Source of the DNA: Streptomyces griseosporeus
GTDB lineage: Bacteria > Actinomycetota > Actinomycetes > Streptomycetales > Streptomycetaceae
DNA: 64,000 nucleotides
Assembly (NCBI RefSeq): GCF_014656055.1
Contig: NZ_BNBR01000009.1
Location: 167,481 to 231,480, forward strand
Direction: 5' to 3'
Both the position numbers and the translations under genes were made by a program. The notes beneath the pieces are model-generated. The model made no database searches and had not been told where the DNA came from. It was given only the letters and a program-made list of their open reading frames with translations. Below, piece after piece: positions 28,506 to 38,031 of the stretch (positions are counted from its first letter, which is position 1; every line of letters begins with the position of its first letter).

Positions 28506-31463
28506 TCACGCGTCGAGCGCGGCGAGCGCCTTCCGCAGCAGGGCCGCGCGATCGGCGGCGGATGCCATGTGCTCCAGCCCGAAGCCGAGGAGCACGGTGT
28601 CGTCGGTGGTGACCGCGCCGTACGTGCGGAACAGGGTCCCGGTGCGGGTCCAGTCCTTCAGGACGGCGGGGCTGCCCGGGGGCGGGCCCGCGACCTGCCA
28701 GGCGCCGAGCGAGGTCTCGAAGCCCTCGGTCTCGCGGGCCGTGCCGCCGGTGACGAGCTGGGCGTCGTCGGCGAGGACGCCGTGGCCGCCGGTGCCCGGG
28801 TCGGTGACGTAGCTGATCGACACCTCGACCCGCTTGCCGGCGTAGGCGCCGAGGTCGAAGGCCACCTGCTGCCAGCCGCTGGAGGCGCCGGTGAGACTGT
28901 GCCAGGCGCCGCTGGTGCCGCTCGCGGTGCAGCCGCTCGCGGTCAGGGTCAGGTAGTGGGTGAGCCAGGGGTGCTCCCCTACGTAGAACCCGGCCCCGCA
29001 CTCCTCCGGGACGGCGTCGCTCGTGGCGCCTCCCGCCTCGGGCAGGGTCGTCCAGTCGTCGGCGCCGGCCGTGTGCGCCTCGACGATCGCGTGGTCGTAG
29101 CCGGGCTCGGTGTCCCACAGCAGCCGGGTGCGCAGCGCGGGCGCCTCGGCCGCGGTGACACCGGTGAGGTCGATGGTGCGGGTGAGCCGCTTGTAGGCGT
29201 CGTCGGTGTGCACGGCGGCCGCCATGAAGGAGCCCGCGTACGGCCCGTACGGGTTGACCGTGCCGGCGAACTGTCCGGCGCCGGCGCTCGCGAACTGCGG
29301 GTAGCGGTCGGCGGGCAGTTCCTCGGAGGTGACGCCGTAGGTGCCCGCGCGGTCGAGCGGGTTGCCGGGCGCGTCGCCGAGGGCGCCGGAGAAGCCGCCG
29401 AGCAGGCCGGAGCCGGTGAAGCCGGAGGCGCCCGGGGTGGAGGTGCGGGAGTAGGCGCCCAGGTAGTACTGGCTGAAGTCGTCCGACAGGTTGCCGCCGC
29501 CGAGGTCGACGCTGCCGCCCGCCCGCTCGCCCGCCTCGATCAGCCGGCCGCCCTCGTTGAGGAAGGCGCGCAGCTGGAGCTGGGTGGCGTTGCCGGGCAC
29601 CGAGCCGCCCGTGTAGTGGACGACGGTGTCGAAGTGGCTCAGCACGCCGAGCGCGTCGGGCGCGCCCTGGGTGGCGACGTCCCAGACGACCGCCTTGCGG
29701 CCGGCCGCCTTCAGCGCGTCGGTGTAGAGCTGTGCCTGGCTGGCCGCGGCGCCTTCCTCGGCGACGACGAGGACGTCCGCGCGGGGGCGCTCGGCGACGG
29801 TGTAGGTGAAGTGCTCGCTGGAGACCTTCTTGCCGCCGCGGGTCTCGCCGGTGAACCACACCTCGACGGTGTCGCCCGGGTCGCCGTCCTGGATCTTGGC
29901 CCGGTACTCGTCGAAGTACAGGTTGTCGGCGCCGCCGTACCTCTCGCCGCCGCGCCACGGGCGCAGCGCCATGTCCTCGGTGCGGCCGCCGTTGACGCGG
30001 TACTTCAGCTCCTTGTCGCGCACCGCCTTGCGGACGGTGACGGCGACCTCCTGGTCCGCGCCGCGGGAGTACGACGTGGTGAACGGCGCCGGGGTGAAGT
30101 CGGCGGCGCTCAAGCCGACCGAGGAGGACGGGGTGTCCGGGTGGGCGGCCGTCTCGGCGACGGAGAGCGCGAACGGGACGTTCTTGGCGAACTCCTGCTG
30201 GATCAGCTTCTCGTCGTCCGGGAACGTGAAGACCGACCGGCAGTCGGCCGCGTTCCAGGCGTCGCCCGGGTCGGCGTCGGAGGCGGTCTGGCAGGTCGAC
30301 ATCTCCGGGGTGAACATGGCGATGCCGTTGACGTTGCCCGCGTGGCCGTCCGCCTCGCCGTTGGTGGTGTACAGCTCGGAGGAGACCTGCGGGTGGTAGC
30401 CGGGGATCGCCGAGTTCTCCGATGTGCCGGCCAGCGCCTTGTACAGGACGTCGTCCGGGGTCGGGGTGGCGACCTGCCAGCCGACGCCGTACAGGAGGAG
30501 TTCGGCCGCGGAGTGGTAGTTGATGGCGTACCGGAAGCCGATCCGCTTCTCGAAGGCGTCCAGCGCCCGGGTCTCGGGCTCGGAGGCGGGGGCGGCGCCG
30601 CGGTAGGTCTGGCTGGTGGGGTTGGGGGACGAACCCTCGTCGTCGTAGCCCCACTTGTAGGCGAAGTTGCGGTTCAGGTCGACGCCGTCGCCCGTGGAGA
30701 TGACGCCGTCGCCGTTGACGTCGCGCAGGTTCTTGCGCCACAGGCGGGTGGAGTCGTCCTGGAAGGTGTAGTCGTAGCCGTCGGGGTTGGCCGAGAGCAC
30801 GAACCACAGCTCGGTGGAGTCGACGATCCGCTTGATCCGCTTGTCGCTCTTGTAGTGGTCCAGGTAGTGGTGCATCAGCCGGCGGGTCATCTCCGGCGTG
30901 ATCCACTCGCGCGCGTGCTGGTTGGACATGTAGAGGACGGCGGGCCGGCTGCCGTCCTCGGACTTCCGGGCGTTCCTGGTGAGTTTGACGGCGAGGATGT
31001 CCTGGCCCTTGACGGTCTTTCCGATGGAGACGACCTTCGTGAGGTCGGGGTGCTGCTGTGCGGTGCGGAGGATCTCCTCCTTCAGGCCGCCGCTGCCGCT
31101 GTACGGCCGGAACACGCCGTCGGCGGCGGCCTCGACGCGGCTCTCGGACCGGGCGGAGAGGGTGTGCTCGGTGAGGGCGACGCCCTGCTCGCGCAGTGCC
31201 GTCGCCTGCTTGTCGGTGAGGTAGACCTCGACGGTGCCCCGGCCCTTGGCGGGGATCTGCTCGCCGAGCTCGTGGCCGTCCTGTCCGGCGGCCAGCAGCA
31301 GGGGGACCTGCTGCCGGGTGACGTCGGCGCGGAACACCTTCACTTCGTCCGCGTCGGAGGTGCGGGGTGGGCTTCCGGGTTGTGCCTGGGCGACGGGTGA
31401 GAGGGACGCTCCGCCGATCAGGAGCGCGCCGACAGCGAGGATCGATCTCGCTCTAGGTCTCAT
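28506..31463 (-). CDS. Secreted zinc carboxypeptidase, M14 family, multidomain
   Basis: A 985-residue exported protease. Signal peptide 1 to about 27 (ends VAQAQ), propeptide to about 115, then the M14 catalytic domain with zinc ligands H183 and E186 (NQHAREW), H317 (NYHSAAE) and catalytic glutamate E387 (MFTPEMST). An acidic EF-hand-like loop DVNGDGVISTGDG (248-260) precedes the substrate-site VDLNRNF. The remaining 550 residues hold beta-rich domains, a putative ThuA-like segment (ADVLVVAEEGAAASQAQLYTDALKAAGRK) and jelly-roll-like modules. It probably removes C-terminal residues from extracellular peptides. The ATG at 31463 is favoured over an upstream one because it gives the signal peptide. 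Confidence 0.92.
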   Translation of the reverse strand: MRPRARSILAVGALLIGGASLSPVAQAQPGSPPRTSDADEVKVFRADVTRQQVPLLLAAGQDGHELGEQIPAKGRGTVEVYLTDKQATALREQGVALTEHTLSARSESRVEAAADGVFRPYSGSGGLKEEILRTAQQHPDLTKVVSIGKTVKGQDILAVKLTRNARKSEDGSRPAVLYMSNQHAREWITPEMTRRLMHHYLDHYKSDKRIKRIVDSTELWFVLSANPDGYDYTFQDDSTRLWRKNLRDVNGDGVISTGDGVDLNRNFAYKWGYDDEGSSPNPTSQTYRGAAPASEPETRALDAFEKRIGFRYAINYHSAAELLLYGVGWQVATPTPDDVLYKALAGTSENSAIPGYHPQVSSELYTTNGEADGHAGNVNGIAMFTPEMSTCQTASDADPGDAWNAADCRSVFTFPDDEKLIQQEFAKNVPFALSVAETAAHPDTPSSSVGLSAADFTPAPFTTSYSRGADQEVAVTVRKAVRDKELKYRVNGGRTEDMALRPWRGGERYGGADNLYFDEYRAKIQDGDPGDTVEVWFTGETRGGKKVSSEHFTYTVAERPRADVLVVAEEGAAASQAQLYTDALKAAGRKAVVWDVATQGAPDALGVLSHFDTVVHYTGGSVPGNATQLQLRAFLNEGGRLIEAGERAGGSVDLGGGNLSDDFSQYYLGAYSRTSTPGASGFTGSGLLGGFSGALGDAPGNPLDRAGTYGVTSEELPADRYPQFASAGAGQFAGTVNPYGPYAGSFMAAAVHTDDAYKRLTRTIDLTGVTAAEAPALRTRLLWDTEPGYDHAIVEAHTAGADDWTTLPEAGGATSDAVPEECGAGFYVGEHPWLTHYLTLTASGCTASGTSGAWHSLTGASSGWQQVAFDLGAYAGKRVEVSISYVTDPGTGGHGVLADDAQLVTGGTARETEGFETSLGAWQVAGPPPGSPAVLKDWTRTGTLFRTYGAVTTDDTVLLGFGLEHMASAADRAALLRKALAALDA

Positions 31464-31554
31464 GAACCCCCCTGGAGTGGGTCCGCCACAGCAGCGAACT
31501 CTGCCAGGCTCATGACAGTCCATGATCCAGTCAAGACCGCGTCAAAGACGGCAA

Positions 31555-31596
31555 AACGCCGGTGACCGCACCCGATCGGGCGCAGGCACCGGCGTT
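31555..31596 (-). terminator. Terminator of the uvrC-rapZ-yvcK-whiA operon
   Basis: AACGCCGGTG pairs with CACCGGCGTT across a loop that itself contains an imperfect GC hairpin. On the minus strand the stem runs into TTTTGCCGTCTTTG, a fair T-rich tail, 32 bases after the whiA stop. Confidence 0.8.
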
Positions 31597-31628
31597 CTGA
31601 CGGTGTTTCGGCTGTTCCCGGCGGGGCG

Positions 31629-32618
31629 TCAGCCGGCGAGGTTGTCGGCCAGTTCCTCGCTGAGGTTGGCCTCCGTGCCCGGGATGCCGAGGTCGGCGGC
31701 GCGCTTGTCGGCCATCGCCAGCAGCCGGCGGATCCGGCCCGCGACCGCGTCCTTGGTCAGCGGCGGGTCGGCGAGCGCGCCCAGCTCCTCCAGGGAGGCC
31801 TGCTTGTGCTCCATGCGCAGCCGGCCGGCGGCGGCCAGGTGCTCGGGCACCTCGTCGCCGAGGATCTCCAGCGCGCGCTGCACGCGGGCGCCCGCCGCGA
31901 CGGCCGCGCGGGCCGAGCGGCGCAGGTTGGCGTCGTCGAAGTTGGCGAGGCGGTTGGCCGTGGCGCGCACCTCGCGGCGCATCCGGCGCTCCTCCCAGGC
32001 CAGCACCGACTCATGGGCGCCGAGCCGGGTGAGCAGCGCGCCGATCGCGTCGCCGTCGCGGACCACGACCCGGTCCACGCCGCGCACCTCGCGCGCCTTG
32101 GCGGCGATGGACAGCCGGCGGGCGGCGCCGACCAGGGCGAGCGCGGCCTCCGGGCCCGGGCAGGTCACCTCCAGGGAGGAGGATCGGCCGGGCTCGGTGA
32201 GCGAGCCGTGCGCCAGGAACGCCCCGCGCCAGGCGGCCTCGGCGTCGCAGGTGGCGCCGGAGACGACCTGCGGGGGCAGGCCGCGGATCGGGCGGCCCCG
32301 GCCGTCGACCAGGCCGGTCTGGCGGGCCAGCTGGTCGCCGCCCGCGACGACGCGCACGACGTAGCGCGAGCCGCGGCGCAGCCCGCCGGGCGCCATCACG
32401 ATCAGTTCCGAGCTGTGGCCGAAGATCTCCAGGATGTCCCGCTTGAGGCGTCGGGCCGCCATCGCCGTGTCCAGCTCCGCCTCGATCACGATGCGCCCGC
32501 TCACCAGGTGAAGGCCGCCGGCGAACCGCAGGATGGCGGAGACCTCCGCCTTCCGGCAGCAGGTGCGGGTGACGGGGAGCCGGGAGATCTCGTGCTTCAC
32601 CGCTGGCGTCATCGCCAT
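31629..32618 (-). CDS. whiA: Sporulation regulator WhiA
   Basis: DNA-binding protein needed with WhiB to switch aerial hyphae to sporulation septation in Streptomyces. 329 residues, essentially the canonical protein: N-terminal LAGLIDADG homing-endonuclease-like domain (TRTCCRKAEVSAILRFAGGLHLVSGRIV; FLAHGSLTEPGRSSSLEVTCPG) and a C-terminal helix-turn-helix (RLRMEHKQASLEELGALADPPLTKDAVAGRIRRLL). The endonuclease-type acidic residues are not evident, as known for WhiA. The start overlaps the yvcK stop by 10 bases. It is the last gene of the uvrC-rapZ-yvcK-whiA operon. Confidence 0.97.
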   Translation of the reverse strand: MAMTPAVKHEISRLPVTRTCCRKAEVSAILRFAGGLHLVSGRIVIEAELDTAMAARRLKRDILEIFGHSSELIVMAPGGLRRGSRYVVRVVAGGDQLARQTGLVDGRGRPIRGLPPQVVSGATCDAEAAWRGAFLAHGSLTEPGRSSSLEVTCPGPEAALALVGAARRLSIAAKAREVRGVDRVVVRDGDAIGALLTRLGAHESVLAWEERRMRREVRATANRLANFDDANLRRSARAAVAAGARVQRALEILGDEVPEHLAAAGRLRMEHKQASLEELGALADPPLTKDAVAGRIRRLLAMADKRAADLGIPGTEANLSEELADNLAG

Positions 32619-33676
32619 GGGCCGATCCTTCCATGCATCCGAAAACTACGGTCGTACGCGGCGGCCAGCAGCTCCGGGTCGTGCCGGGGGCTGCCGTCGG
32701 TCCGGGCCACCGGCGCCAGCTCCACCGCGGCGCCGAACCGCTTGGCGGCGTCGGTCAGCGAGTCGCGGTCGGGCACGGCGGCCTCGTCGGCCAGCACCAC
32801 GTCCAGGGCGAGTTTAGGGGCGTGTCGGCCCAAAACCTCCAAATGACGCTGCGGGGAGAAGCCTTCGGTTTCTCCCGGCTGCGGGGCGAGGTTCAGTGAG
32901 AGTACCCGGCGTGCCTTGGTCTCCTGGAGGGCGTCCAGCAGCTGCGGCACGAGCAGGTGCGGGATGACCGAGGAGAACCAGGAGCCGGGGCCGAGGACGA
33001 CCCAGTCCGCGTCGAGGACCGCCTCGACCGCCTCGGGGACGGCGGGCGGGTCGTGCGGCACGAGGTGCACGGACTGCACCTCGCCGGGGGTGAGCGCGAC
33101 GGTGGCCTGGCCGCGGACGGTGTCCACGTCCTCGGGTCGCTCCGGGTCGTGCCCCTTGACCAGGGCCTGCAGCTCCAGCGGCACGGCGGACATGGGCAGC
33201 ACGCGGCCCTGCGCGCCGAGCAGCTTGCCCACCAGGTCGAGGGCCTGCACGTGGTCGCCGAGCTGCTCCCACAGCGCGACGATCAGCAGGTTGCCGACCG
33301 CGTGGCCGTGCATCTCGCCCTTGGACTGGAAGCGGTGCTGGATGACCCGGGCCCAGGTCTGGCCCCAGTCGTCGTCGCCGCACAGCGCGGCCAGCGCCTT
33401 GCGCAGGTCGCCGGGCGGCAGGACGCCCAGCTCGTCCCGGAGCCGGCCGCTGGAGCCGCCGTCGTCGGCGACGGTGACGACGGCCGTGAGGTCGCCGGTG
33501 ATCCGGCGCAGCGCGGCGAGCGAGGCGGACAGGCCCATGCCGCCGCCGAGGGCGACCACCTTGGGCTGGGTGCCCCGGCGGCGCGGTCTGCCGCCGCGGG
33601 CCTCGGCGGGCCGGCTCGCGCGCCCGTCGGGCACCACGCGACGCAGCCGGCTCAGCCGCGGAGAACGTCCTGTCAT
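32609..33676 (-). CDS. yvcK: YvcK/CofD-like gluconeogenesis factor
   Basis: A 355-residue protein of the YvcK family. In Bacillus it is needed for growth on gluconeogenic carbon and binds UDP-sugars, and in mycobacteria the homologue CuvA affects cell-wall growth. The nucleotide-binding loop VVALGGGMGLSASLAALR, TAVVTVADDGGSSGRLR and LGPGSWFSSVIPHLL are clear. About 40 basic residues precede the conserved core. ATGA overlap with rapZ and overlap with whiA fix the start at 33676. Confidence 0.94.
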   Translation of the reverse strand: MTGRSPRLSRLRRVVPDGRASRPAEARGGRPRRRGTQPKVVALGGGMGLSASLAALRRITGDLTAVVTVADDGGSSGRLRDELGVLPPGDLRKALAALCGDDDWGQTWARVIQHRFQSKGEMHGHAVGNLLIVALWEQLGDHVQALDLVGKLLGAQGRVLPMSAVPLELQALVKGHDPERPEDVDTVRGQATVALTPGEVQSVHLVPHDPPAVPEAVEAVLDADWVVLGPGSWFSSVIPHLLVPQLLDALQETKARRVLSLNLAPQPGETEGFSPQRHLEVLGRHAPKLALDVVLADEAAVPDRDSLTDAAKRFGAAVELAPVARTDGSPRHDPELLAAAYDRSFRMHGRIGPWR

Positions 33677-34716
33677 TCGCGTCCCATGTCCCGGTGCACG
33701 ACCACCGTCTCCACGCCCTCGGCGGCGAGCCGCGCGGCGAGCTTCTCCGACATGGCGACCGAGCGGTGCTTGCCGCCGGTGCAGCCGACCGCGATGGTCA
33801 CATAGCGCTTGCCCTCGCGGCGGTAGCCCGCGGCGACCAGCTGGAGCAGCTCGGCGTACCGGTCGAGGAACTCCTTCGCGCCGGGCTGGTTGAAGACGTA
33901 CGCCGCGACCTCCTCGTTGAGGCCGGTGAACGGGCGCAGCTCCGGGACCCAGTGCGGGTTGGGCAGGAACCGCATGTCCACGACGAGGTCGGCGTCGACG
34001 GGGAGGCCGTACTTGAAGCCGAAGGACATCACGGTGGCCCGCAGCTCGGGCTCCTCCTCGCCGGCGAACTGGGCGTCCATCTTGGCCCGCAGCTCGTGCA
34101 CGTTGAGGCTGGAGGTGTCGATCACCAGGTCGGCGTCGCCGCGCAGCTCGCGCAGCAGCTCCCGCTCGGCGGCGATGCCGTCGACGATGCGGCCGTCGCC
34201 CTGGAGCGGGTGCGGGCGGCGCACCGACTCGAAGCGGCGCACCAGGGCCTCGTCGGAGGACTCCAGGAAGACGATGCGCCGGGTGACGCCCTTGCTGTCG
34301 AGGTCGGCGAGGGACTCGCGCAGATTGTCGAAGAAGCGCCGGCCGCGCACGTCGACGACGACGGCGATCCTGGCCACGTTGCCCTGGGAGCGGGCGCCCA
34401 GCTCCACCATGGTGGGGATCAGGGCGGGCGGCAGGTTGTCGACGACGAACCAGCCGAGGTCCTCCAGACACTTGGCGGCCGTGGAGCGGCCGGCTCCGGA
34501 CATGCCGGAGATGATCACCAGCTCGGGGATGGCCGCCTCGGGGACCCCGGCTGTCTCGATGCCCGTACTCACCTGTGCTCCGTTGTCGTGGCGGGCGGTC
34601 TGCTCGCCCTGGTCCGGGCGGGCGGCGTGCTCGCCGTCGCCCCGTCGGGCGCTCTGCCCGTCCGTGTCGTGCTGCGCGGGATCTCGGTCCGCGGGCCGTG
34701 CGTCGTGCTCGTTCAT
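33673..34716 (-). CDS. rapZ: RapZ-family nucleotide-binding protein
   Basis: A 347-residue P-loop protein with Walker A GMSGAGRST at 71-79, DNLPPALIP, and the conserved C-terminal domain (SFGFKYGLPVDADLVVDMRFLPNPHWVPELRPFTG; AVGCTGGKHRSVA). E. coli RapZ controls GlmS through small-RNA decay; in Gram-positives the homologue is YvcJ and its target is not settled. The first 60 residues are polar and low in complexity, unlike other RapZ proteins. The ATG at 34716 is supported by AGGAG upstream and four-base overlap with uvrC. Confidence 0.94.
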   Translation of the reverse strand: MNEHDARPADRDPAQHDTDGQSARRGDGEHAARPDQGEQTARHDNGAQVSTGIETAGVPEAAIPELVIISGMSGAGRSTAAKCLEDLGWFVVDNLPPALIPTMVELGARSQGNVARIAVVVDVRGRRFFDNLRESLADLDSKGVTRRIVFLESSDEALVRRFESVRRPHPLQGDGRIVDGIAAERELLRELRGDADLVIDTSSLNVHELRAKMDAQFAGEEEPELRATVMSFGFKYGLPVDADLVVDMRFLPNPHWVPELRPFTGLNEEVAAYVFNQPGAKEFLDRYAELLQLVAAGYRREGKRYVTIAVGCTGGKHRSVAMSEKLAARLAAEGVETVVVHRDMGRE

Positions 34717-36752
34717 GGCTCCTGCCCCCGTCGTTCGTCCGGGGCGCCCGCGGCGACGGGCTCCCCGTCTTCAATGATCTCTCCGGTCGCCGTGTTCACG
34801 GCGGGTGCGGCCGGGGCCGCCTGGGCGAGGGCCGCGGCGACGGTCTCGGCCGTCTTGCGGCCTATGCCCGGAACCTCGCAGATCTGATCGATTGTCGCGG
34901 ACCGCAGCTTCTTCAACGACCCGAAATGCTTGATCAGCGCCTGCTTGCGGGTCTCGCCGAGACCCGGTACGTCGTCCAGGGGGCTGGAGCGGAAGCGCTT
35001 GGCGCGTTTGGCTCGTTGGTAGGTGATCGCGAACCGGTGCGCCTCGTCCCGGACGCGCTGCAGCAGGTAGAGGCCCTCGCTGGTGCGGGGCAGGACGACC
35101 GGGTCGTCCTCGTCCGGCAGCCAGACCTCCTCCAGCCGCTTGGCCAGACCGCACACCGCGATGTCGTCGATGCCCAGCTCGTCCAGCGCCTTCTTCGCCG
35201 CGGCGACCTGCGGGGCGCCGCCGTCGACGACGACCAGCTGCGGCGGGTAGGCGAACTTCTTCGGCCGGCCGTCCTCGTCCTTCAGGCCGCCCGCCGTGAG
35301 CAGCCCCTCGTCGTCCTTGAGGTCGTCGCCGTCGCCCCACTCCCCCGTCCGCTCCTTCTCGGCGAGGTAGCGGCGGAAACGGCGGGTGATCACCTCGTGC
35401 ATGGACCGGACGTCGTCCTGGCCCGCGAAGCCCTTGATCTGGAAGCGGCGGTACTCGCTCTTGCGGGCCAGGCCGTCCTCGAAGACGACCATGGAGGCCA
35501 CCACGTCGTCGCCCTGGAGGTGGGAGATGTCGTAGCACTCGACCCGCAGCGGGGCGCTGTCCAGGGCCAGGGCCTCGGCGATCTCCTCCAGGGCGCGCGA
35601 GCGGGTGGTCAGGTCGGAGGCGCGCTTGGTCTTGTGCAGCACGAGCGCCTGCTGGGCGTTGCGCTGCACGGTCTCCATCAGCGCCTTCTTGTCCCCGCGC
35701 TGCGGGATGCGCAGCGACACGCCGGATCCGCGGCGGCCGGTCAGCCATTCCTGGACCGGCTCCACCGGGTCGGGCAGGGCCGGGACCAGGACCTCCTTGG
35801 GGACGGCGTCGCCGGTCTCCTCGCCGTAGAGCTGCTGGAGGGCGTGCTCGACGAGGGCGCCGGTGGTGACCTCCTCGACCTTGTCGGTGACCCAGCCGCG
35901 CTGGCCGCGCACCCGGCCGCCGCGCACGTGGAAGATCTGGACGGCCGCCTCCAGCTCGTCCTCGGCGACGGCGATGAGGTCGGCGTCGGTCGCGTCGGCC
36001 AGCACGACCGCGTTCTTCTCCATCGCCTTCTTCAGCGCCTCGATGTCGTCGCGCAGGCGCGCCGCCCGCTCGTACTCCATCTCGTCGGCCGCCTCCATCA
36101 TCTGCTTCTCCAGACGGCGGAGGTAGGTGCCGGTGCGGCCGGCCATGAAGTCGCAGAACTCCTCGGCCAGGTCCCGGTGGTCCACGGGGTCGATCCGGCC
36201 GACGCAGGGCGCGGAGCACTTGCCGATGTAGCCGAGCAGGCAGGGGCGGCCGGTGCGGGAGGCGTTCTTGAAGACTCCGGCCGAGCAGGTGCGCACCGGG
36301 AAGACCCGCAGCAGCAGGTCGACGGTGTCGCGGATGGCCCACGCGTGCGCGTACGGGCCGAAATACCTGACGCCCTTCTTCTTGTGACCGCGCATCACCT
36401 GCACGCGCGGGAACTCCTCGTTCATCGTCACCGCGAGGTACGGGTAGCTCTTGTCGTCGCGGTACTTGACGTTGAACCGGGGGTCGAACTCCTTGATCCA
36501 GGAGTACTCCAGCTGCAGCGCCTCGACCTCCGTGGACACGACCGTCCACTCCACGGACGCGGCCGTGGTGACCATGGAGCGGGTGCGCGGGTGCAGGCCC
36601 GCGAGGTCCTGGAAGTAGTTGGCCAGGCGCTGGCGCAGGCTCTTCGCCTTTCCGACGTAGATCACCCGGCGGTGCTCGTCGCGGAACCTGTACACCCCGG
36701 GGGAGTCCGGGATCTCGCCCGGCCTGGGGCGGTAGCTGGAGGGATCGGCCAT
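34713..36752 (-). CDS. uvrC: Excinuclease ABC subunit C
   Basis: Makes both incisions in UvrABC nucleotide-excision repair. 679 residues: GIY-YIG nuclease domain at the N-terminus (GVYRFRDEHRRVIYVGKAKSLRQRL), cysteine cluster CLLGYIGKCSAPC, UVR motif near MEYERAARLRDDIEALKKAM, RNase H-like domain (ECYDISHLQGDDVVASMVVFEDG) and C-terminal helix-hairpin-helix pair (LDDVPGLGETRKQALIKHFG; ICEVPGIGRKTAE). It heads the operon with rapZ, yvcK and whiA. I saw no LexA-type GAAC-N4-GTTC box before it. Confidence 0.97.
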   Translation of the reverse strand: MADPSSYRPRPGEIPDSPGVYRFRDEHRRVIYVGKAKSLRQRLANYFQDLAGLHPRTRSMVTTAASVEWTVVSTEVEALQLEYSWIKEFDPRFNVKYRDDKSYPYLAVTMNEEFPRVQVMRGHKKKGVRYFGPYAHAWAIRDTVDLLLRVFPVRTCSAGVFKNASRTGRPCLLGYIGKCSAPCVGRIDPVDHRDLAEEFCDFMAGRTGTYLRRLEKQMMEAADEMEYERAARLRDDIEALKKAMEKNAVVLADATDADLIAVAEDELEAAVQIFHVRGGRVRGQRGWVTDKVEEVTTGALVEHALQQLYGEETGDAVPKEVLVPALPDPVEPVQEWLTGRRGSGVSLRIPQRGDKKALMETVQRNAQQALVLHKTKRASDLTTRSRALEEIAEALALDSAPLRVECYDISHLQGDDVVASMVVFEDGLARKSEYRRFQIKGFAGQDDVRSMHEVITRRFRRYLAEKERTGEWGDGDDLKDDEGLLTAGGLKDEDGRPKKFAYPPQLVVVDGGAPQVAAAKKALDELGIDDIAVCGLAKRLEEVWLPDEDDPVVLPRTSEGLYLLQRVRDEAHRFAITYQRAKRAKRFRSSPLDDVPGLGETRKQALIKHFGSLKKLRSATIDQICEVPGIGRKTAETVAAALAQAAPAAPAVNTATGEIIEDGEPVAAGAPDERRGQEP

Positions 36753-37034
36753 GTCTCACACCCTACTGGCGAGGGGTGACAGCGCGGCGGGCCTGTGGAC
36801 AACGCCCCGTCCGCGTCCGCGGCGGCGCCGGAGGCGTTCCGTCTCGGCCAGAGGCGCGCGGCGGCCGGGTTGCGGGTGTTGTCGGGACTTGGTCAACACG
36901 CTTCAATGCGGGGGAACTCGGGGCCGGGAACGCCGGCTTACGGATGTGAAGAACCGTCCCGCGCCGACGGGCGGCCCCGACCACCAGCCAACGGTCTGAC
37001 CAGCCGTTGTGATCATTCACAGAAAGGCGCCTGC
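36753..37034. promoter_or_regulatory. Divergent region between uvrC and an HTH gene
   Basis: No additional gene is supported in these 282 bases. An inverted repeat CAACGG-N9-CCGTTG (36989-37009) lies 26 bases before the start of the HTH gene and may be an operator. AAAGG supports the start at 37035. Confidence 0.45.
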
Positions 37035-37982
37035 ATGCCGCACGCCACACAGCACGCGGACGTCGCCGCCACCGAACTGGACACGGCCCTGCGGGGCGGC
37101 CCCTTCCATGTCGCGCTGCGCGCCGCGATCGCCGCCCGCGGACTGCCGCTCCAGCGGGTGCAGCACCATCTGACGCGGTACGGGGTGAGAGTCGGCGTCA
37201 CCAGCCTGAGCTACTGGCAGCAGGGGGCCCGGCGCCCGCAGCGCCCGGAGTCCCTGCGCGCCGTCCGCGCGCTGGAGGAGATCCTCCAGCTGCCGGACGA
37301 GTCACTGATCCGGCTGCTGGCCGGTACCGACGGGCGCACCGGGCCGGACCGGCCCGCGGCCCGTTCCTACCGTTCCCTCGTCGAGGCCTCCGGCACCCTG
37401 GAGCGGCTGCTCGGCGAGCTGGACGCGCCGCCCGACGGGGGGCTGCACGCCCTCGGCCACCACGAGCGGGTGCGGATCGGGGCGCGCCGCGAGCTGCTGG
37501 CCCGTGAGTCCCACCACATCGTGCGGGCCCACCGCGACGGCGTGGACCGCTTTCTGGCCGTCCACCACGGCGACCCGGGGTGCGTGCCGGAGCGCATGGC
37601 CGTGCACGCCCTGGAGAACTGCCGCACCGGCCGGATCCGGCTGCACCACGGCACCGGCATCCTGGTGGCCGAGCTGCTGTTCGACACGCGGCTGCGGGCC
37701 GGGGACACCTTCCTGTTCCGGTACGCCGTCGAGGACGGCACCGCGGGTGTCTGCCACGAGTACGTCCGGGACTTCGGCGTCCCGGGCGGGCAGTACGCGC
37801 TGCAGGTGCGGTTCGACGAGAACGCGCTGCCGGCGCGCTGCCAGCGCTTCACCCAGAACTCGCCCGCGGCCCCGCGCAGCGCCCGCCACGATCTGCCGCT
37901 GAGCGGACGGCACCGCTCCGTGCACCTGGTGGAGCCACGGGTGCGGGCGGGGGTGGTGGGGATCGGCTGGGAGTGGGAGTGA
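37035..37982 (+). CDS. Putative helix-turn-helix regulatory protein with a unique C-terminal domain
   Basis: A 315-residue protein. Residues 10-95 resemble an XRE/Cro helix-turn-helix with an unusual long second helix (FHVALRAAIAARGLPLQRVQHHLTRYG ... VTSLSYWQQGARRPQRPESLRAVRALEEILQLPDESL). The rest is beta-rich (VRIGARRELLARESHHIVRAHRDGVDRFLAVHHG; GTGILVAELLFDTRLRAGDTFLFRYAVED; EYVRDFGVPGGQYALQVRFDE), a pattern I cannot match to a known ligand-binding fold. It is conserved beside uvrC in Streptomyces as I recall. The ATG at 37035 has AAAGG nine bases upstream. Function unknown; DNA binding is inferred from the N-terminus only. Confidence 0.75.
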   Translation: MPHATQHADVAATELDTALRGGPFHVALRAAIAARGLPLQRVQHHLTRYGVRVGVTSLSYWQQGARRPQRPESLRAVRALEEILQLPDESLIRLLAGTDGRTGPDRPAARSYRSLVEASGTLERLLGELDAPPDGGLHALGHHERVRIGARRELLARESHHIVRAHRDGVDRFLAVHHGDPGCVPERMAVHALENCRTGRIRLHHGTGILVAELLFDTRLRAGDTFLFRYAVEDGTAGVCHEYVRDFGVPGGQYALQVRFDENALPARCQRFTQNSPAAPRSARHDLPLSGRHRSVHLVEPRVRAGVVGIGWEWE

Positions 37983-38031
37983 GGCGGTAGCCCGCGGGGG
38001 GCGGTGAGCGGGTGAGGGAGCGGGGCCCGGC

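Noticed and set aside
30708..30760. EF-hand or dockerin-like calcium loop in the carboxypeptidase as a sign of a cellulosome-type module.
   Set aside because: It is a single acidic loop inside the M14 catalytic domain next to the substrate-binding VDLNRNF motif, not a duplicated dockerin.
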